Below, one piece after another: positions 5,891 to 7,549 of a stretch of 7,549 nucleotides of DNA. The position numbers and the translations under genes are program-made. Source of the stretch: Gemmobacter sp. (GTDB taxonomy: Bacteria; Pseudomonadota; Alphaproteobacteria; Rhodobacterales; Rhodobacteraceae); assembly GCA_003509785.1 (NCBI GenBank), contig DOMY01000222.1, positions 1 through 7,549 on the forward strand, given 5' to 3'. The notes beneath the pieces were generated by a model, which was given only the letters and a program-made list of their open reading frames with translations, was not told where the DNA came from and did not search any database. Position 1 is the first letter of the stretch, and each line of letters begins with the position of its first letter.

Positions 5891-5923
5891 AAAAAGGCGG
5901 CAGGGCTGGCCTGCCGCCTTTTT
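5891..5923 (-). terminator. Intrinsic terminator of trxB (symmetric)
   Basis: A perfect 14-bp stem (5891-5904 with 5910-5923) carries a 5-nt loop, GCTGG. The stem contains A5 and T5 at its ends, so it has a U-tract in either direction. It lies 17 bp beyond the trxB stop codon and insulates the MFS gene from trxB transcription. Confidence 0.93.
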
Positions 5924-5940
5924 GAACAGGGGTGGGGGTG

Positions 5941-6879
5941 TCAGTGCCCGGCGAGGAACTTTTCGGCATCCAGTGCCGCCATGCAGCCCATGCCGGCCGA
6001 GGTGATGGGCTGACGGTAGACATGATCCGTCAGATCTCCCGCCGCGAAGACACCGGGAATCGAGGTGCGGGTGCTGCCCGGTTCAACCTTCACATAGCCG
6101 CCGTTGTGCAGCTCCAGCTGGTCTTTCACCAGTTCCGAGGCGGGCGCATGGCCGATGGCCACGAAGAACCCGGCGCAGGGCACATCGGTTTCTTCGCCGG
6201 TCTGCACATTGCGGGCGCGCACGGCCGTCACGCCCAAGGGCGCTTCGGTGCCGAGGATTTCTGAGACATCATGGTTCCACAGCACCTCGACCTTAGGGTG
6301 CTTGAACAGCCGGTCCTGCAGGATCTTTTCGGCGCGCAGCGAATCGCGGCGGTGGATCAGCGTCACCTTGGAGGCGAAGTTGGTCAGGAACAGCGCCTCT
6401 TCCACGGCGGTATTGCCGCCGCCGATCACCACCACCTCTTTGCCCCGATAGAAGAAGCCATCGCAGGTGGCACAGGCGGAAACGCCGAAGCCCTTGAACT
6501 TTTCTTCCGACGGCAGGCCCAGCCATTTGGCCTGTGCGCCAGTGGCCAGAATCACCGCATCGGCGGTATAGGTGGTGCCGCTGTCAGCCTGCGCGGTGAA
6601 GGGCCGCTGCGACAGATCCAGCGAGGCGATGTAATCGCCGATGATTTCGGCGCCCATCGCCTTGGCATGGCCTTCCATGCGGACCATCAGATCGGGGCCC
6701 TGAACCTCGGTATCGCCGGGCCAGTTTTCCACCTCGGTGGTGATGGTCAGCTGACCGCCGGGCTGCAGGCCCTGAATCAGCAGCGGTTGCAGCATCGCGC
6801 GTGAGGCATAGACGGCAGCGGTATAGCCTGCCGGGCCGGAGCCGATGATCAGAACCTTGGTATGGCGCGTCTCGCCCAT
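5941..6879 (-). CDS. trxB: Thioredoxin-disulfide reductase
   Basis: TrxB transfers electrons from NADPH through FAD and a redox-active disulfide to thioredoxin in the cytosol. The protein is 312 residues, normal for the low-molecular-weight bacterial enzyme. The FAD-binding GSGPAG is at 13-18, and PGGQLTITTEVENWPG (40-55) is a family hallmark. The active-site CATC has C136 and C139, in the context SACATCDGFFY. The NADPH domain shows GGGNTAVEEA (153-162) with HRR (176-178), the arginines contacting the 2'-phosphate. The second FAD motif is GVFAAGDLTD (276-285). The start at 6879 is chosen because the fold begins there and AAGAGGG lies about 4 nt upstream; an in-frame extension of 59 residues reads through the promoter region and has no family match. 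It is divergent from the Lrp-type regulator and closed by a strong terminator. Confidence 0.98.
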   Translation of the reverse strand: MGETRHTKVLIIGSGPAGYTAAVYASRAMLQPLLIQGLQPGGQLTITTEVENWPGDTEVQGPDLMVRMEGHAKAMGAEIIGDYIASLDLSQRPFTAQADSGTTYTADAVILATGAQAKWLGLPSEEKFKGFGVSACATCDGFFYRGKEVVVIGGGNTAVEEALFLTNFASKVTLIHRRDSLRAEKILQDRLFKHPKVEVLWNHDVSEILGTEAPLGVTAVRARNVQTGEETDVPCAGFFVAIGHAPASELVKDQLELHNGGYVKVEPGSTRTSIPGVFAAGDLTDHVYRQPITSAGMGCMAALDAEKFLAGH

Positions 6880-6905
6880 GATGCCCTCTTGAATTCTTCC
6901 CGCTT

Positions 6906-6934
6906 CATATAGGCATCGGCGCGCAGAGAGGCAA
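6906..6934 (-). promoter_or_regulatory. Candidate sigma-70-type promoter for trxB
   Basis: On the minus strand TTGCCT (6934-6929) and TATATG (6911-6906) are separated by exactly 17 bases. Each matches the housekeeping consensus at four of six positions. The expected start site, about 20 nt before the ATG at 6879, leaves just enough leader for the ribosome site. Confidence 0.6.
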
Positions 6935-6980
6935 ATCCCCCGGTCATCGCCGTTGCGCGCCGAAGGAATTGGCGGAATTC

Positions 6981-7026
6981 TGACTGTTGCGTGAAGATTC
7001 ACCGCGTCAGGCGAAATAATATTGCG
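6981..7026. promoter_or_regulatory. Dyad-symmetric candidate operators between trxB and the Lrp-type gene
   Basis: Two inverted repeats lie in the 230-bp divergent spacer. The first is GTGAA-GA-TTCAC (6991-7002), nested inside TGAC/GTCA (6981-6984, 7006-7009). The second is a 15-bp dyad, CGAAATA-A-TATTGCG (7012-7026), matching at 6 of 7 positions. The AT-rich centre and 15-bp size of the second resemble Lrp/AsnC-family sites, so autoregulation is plausible. A weak promoter for the regulator may overlap (TTGCGT 7022-7027, TAATGT 7045-7050, spacing 17). Confidence 0.4.
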
Positions 7027-7109
7027 TCTGAATGCCCATAATCCTAATGTCCGCACGAACGAGACGCCGACGTGACCACGAGACAGGCGCGGGAAAAGGA
7101 AATCACTTC

Positions 7110-7549
7110 ATGGCCGGTTCCAAACTGGACCCCATCGACCGTCATATTCTGGCCGAACTGCAGGCGGATGGCCGCATGACCAATGTGGAATTGGCCAAAA
7201 GGGTGGGCATTTCGGCGCCGCCCTGTCTGCGCCGGGTGCGCACGCTGGAAGAGGCCGGGTATATCCGGGGGTATCACGCCGATATCGACGCCCGCGAACT
7301 GGGGTTCGAAGTGGCGGTGTTTGCCATGGTGCGGCTGCACAGCCAGGCCGAGGGCGATCTGTCGGCCTTCGAGGGGCGCTGCCGCGACTGGCCGTTGGTG
7401 CGCGAGTGCCACATGCTGAACGGTGAAATCGACTTCATCCTGAAATGCGTGGCGCCGGATCTGTCGACCTTCCAGAGCTTTCTGACGGGCGAATTGCTGA
7501 AGGCGGATAATGTGGCAAGCGTGAAGACCAGCCTGGTGATCCGCTGTGC
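7110..7549 (+). CDS. Lrp/AsnC-family transcriptional regulator (3' end beyond window)
   Basis: This is a DNA-binding regulator that usually responds to an amino acid and works as dimers or octamers. The 146 residues present cover nearly the whole usual length of about 150-160. The N-terminal helix-turn-helix is KLDPIDRHILAELQADGR (5-22), followed by NVELAKRVGISAPPCLRRVRTLEEAG (25-50) with the recognition helix near 35-45. YIRGYHADID (51-60) is the linker. The RAM/ligand-binding domain starts near 66 and includes VRECHMLNGEIDFILKCVAPD (97-117), where the G-x-x-D pair is the effector-region hallmark. The start is supported by AAAAGGA (7094-7100) nine bases upstream. It is divergent from trxB, so it may control trxB and itself; this is inference. 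The effector is unknown. Confidence 0.95.
   Translation, partial: MAGSKLDPIDRHILAELQADGRMTNVELAKRVGISAPPCLRRVRTLEEAGYIRGYHADIDARELGFEVAVFAMVRLHSQAEGDLSAFEGRCRDWPLVRECHMLNGEIDFILKCVAPDLSTFQSFLTGELLKADNVASVKTSLVIRC

Noticed and set aside
6880..7056. N-terminal extension of TrxB by 59 residues
   Set aside because: It reads through the likely trxB promoter and has no match to the family; the canonical N terminus starts at 6879.

Overview
This GC-rich window reads as chromosomal DNA of an alphaproteobacterium, most likely Rhodobacterales (Rhodobacter/Paracoccus-like). The reasons are the strong GC3 codon use, the linked purE-purK pair, an Hsp20 gene followed by a DUF1150 gene, and intergenic elements of the form ccccGAGGATATTTGG. 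The taxonomic call is an inference; there is no rRNA in the window.

Layout, left to right. After a short leader (1-120) comes a GT4-type glycosyltransferase (121-1353, +), convergent with purK. The minus-strand purE-purK pair (2965 to 1411) performs the two-step bacterial carboxylation of AIR to CAIR, and its start and stop codons overlap. Upstream of purE is a 226-bp spacer holding a repeat-rich leader, a three-way-junction-like inverted-repeat element and a small tandem repeat. Next is a small DUF465 (YdcH/SlyX-like) protein gene (minus). It is divergent from an Hsp20 small heat-shock gene and its DUF1150 partner (plus), which lie behind a good candidate RpoH promoter and are closed by a strong intrinsic terminator.

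The right half holds a metabolite:H+ symporter-type MFS transporter (minus) and trxB, thioredoxin reductase (minus), separated by a strong terminator and a run of short palindromes. A truncated Lrp/AsnC-family regulator (plus) runs off the right edge and shares a divergent promoter region with trxB.

The genes are mostly housekeeping: purine synthesis, thiol redox, protein quality control, solute import and regulation. I see no insertion sequence, prophage, CRISPR array, tRNA or defence system, and no clear new gene system. The most interesting unexplained signals are non-coding: alternating CCCTGC/GCAGGG segments in the purE leader, the structured intergenic repeat with its tandemly duplicated tail, and the dyads in the trxB/lrp and MFS upstream regions.
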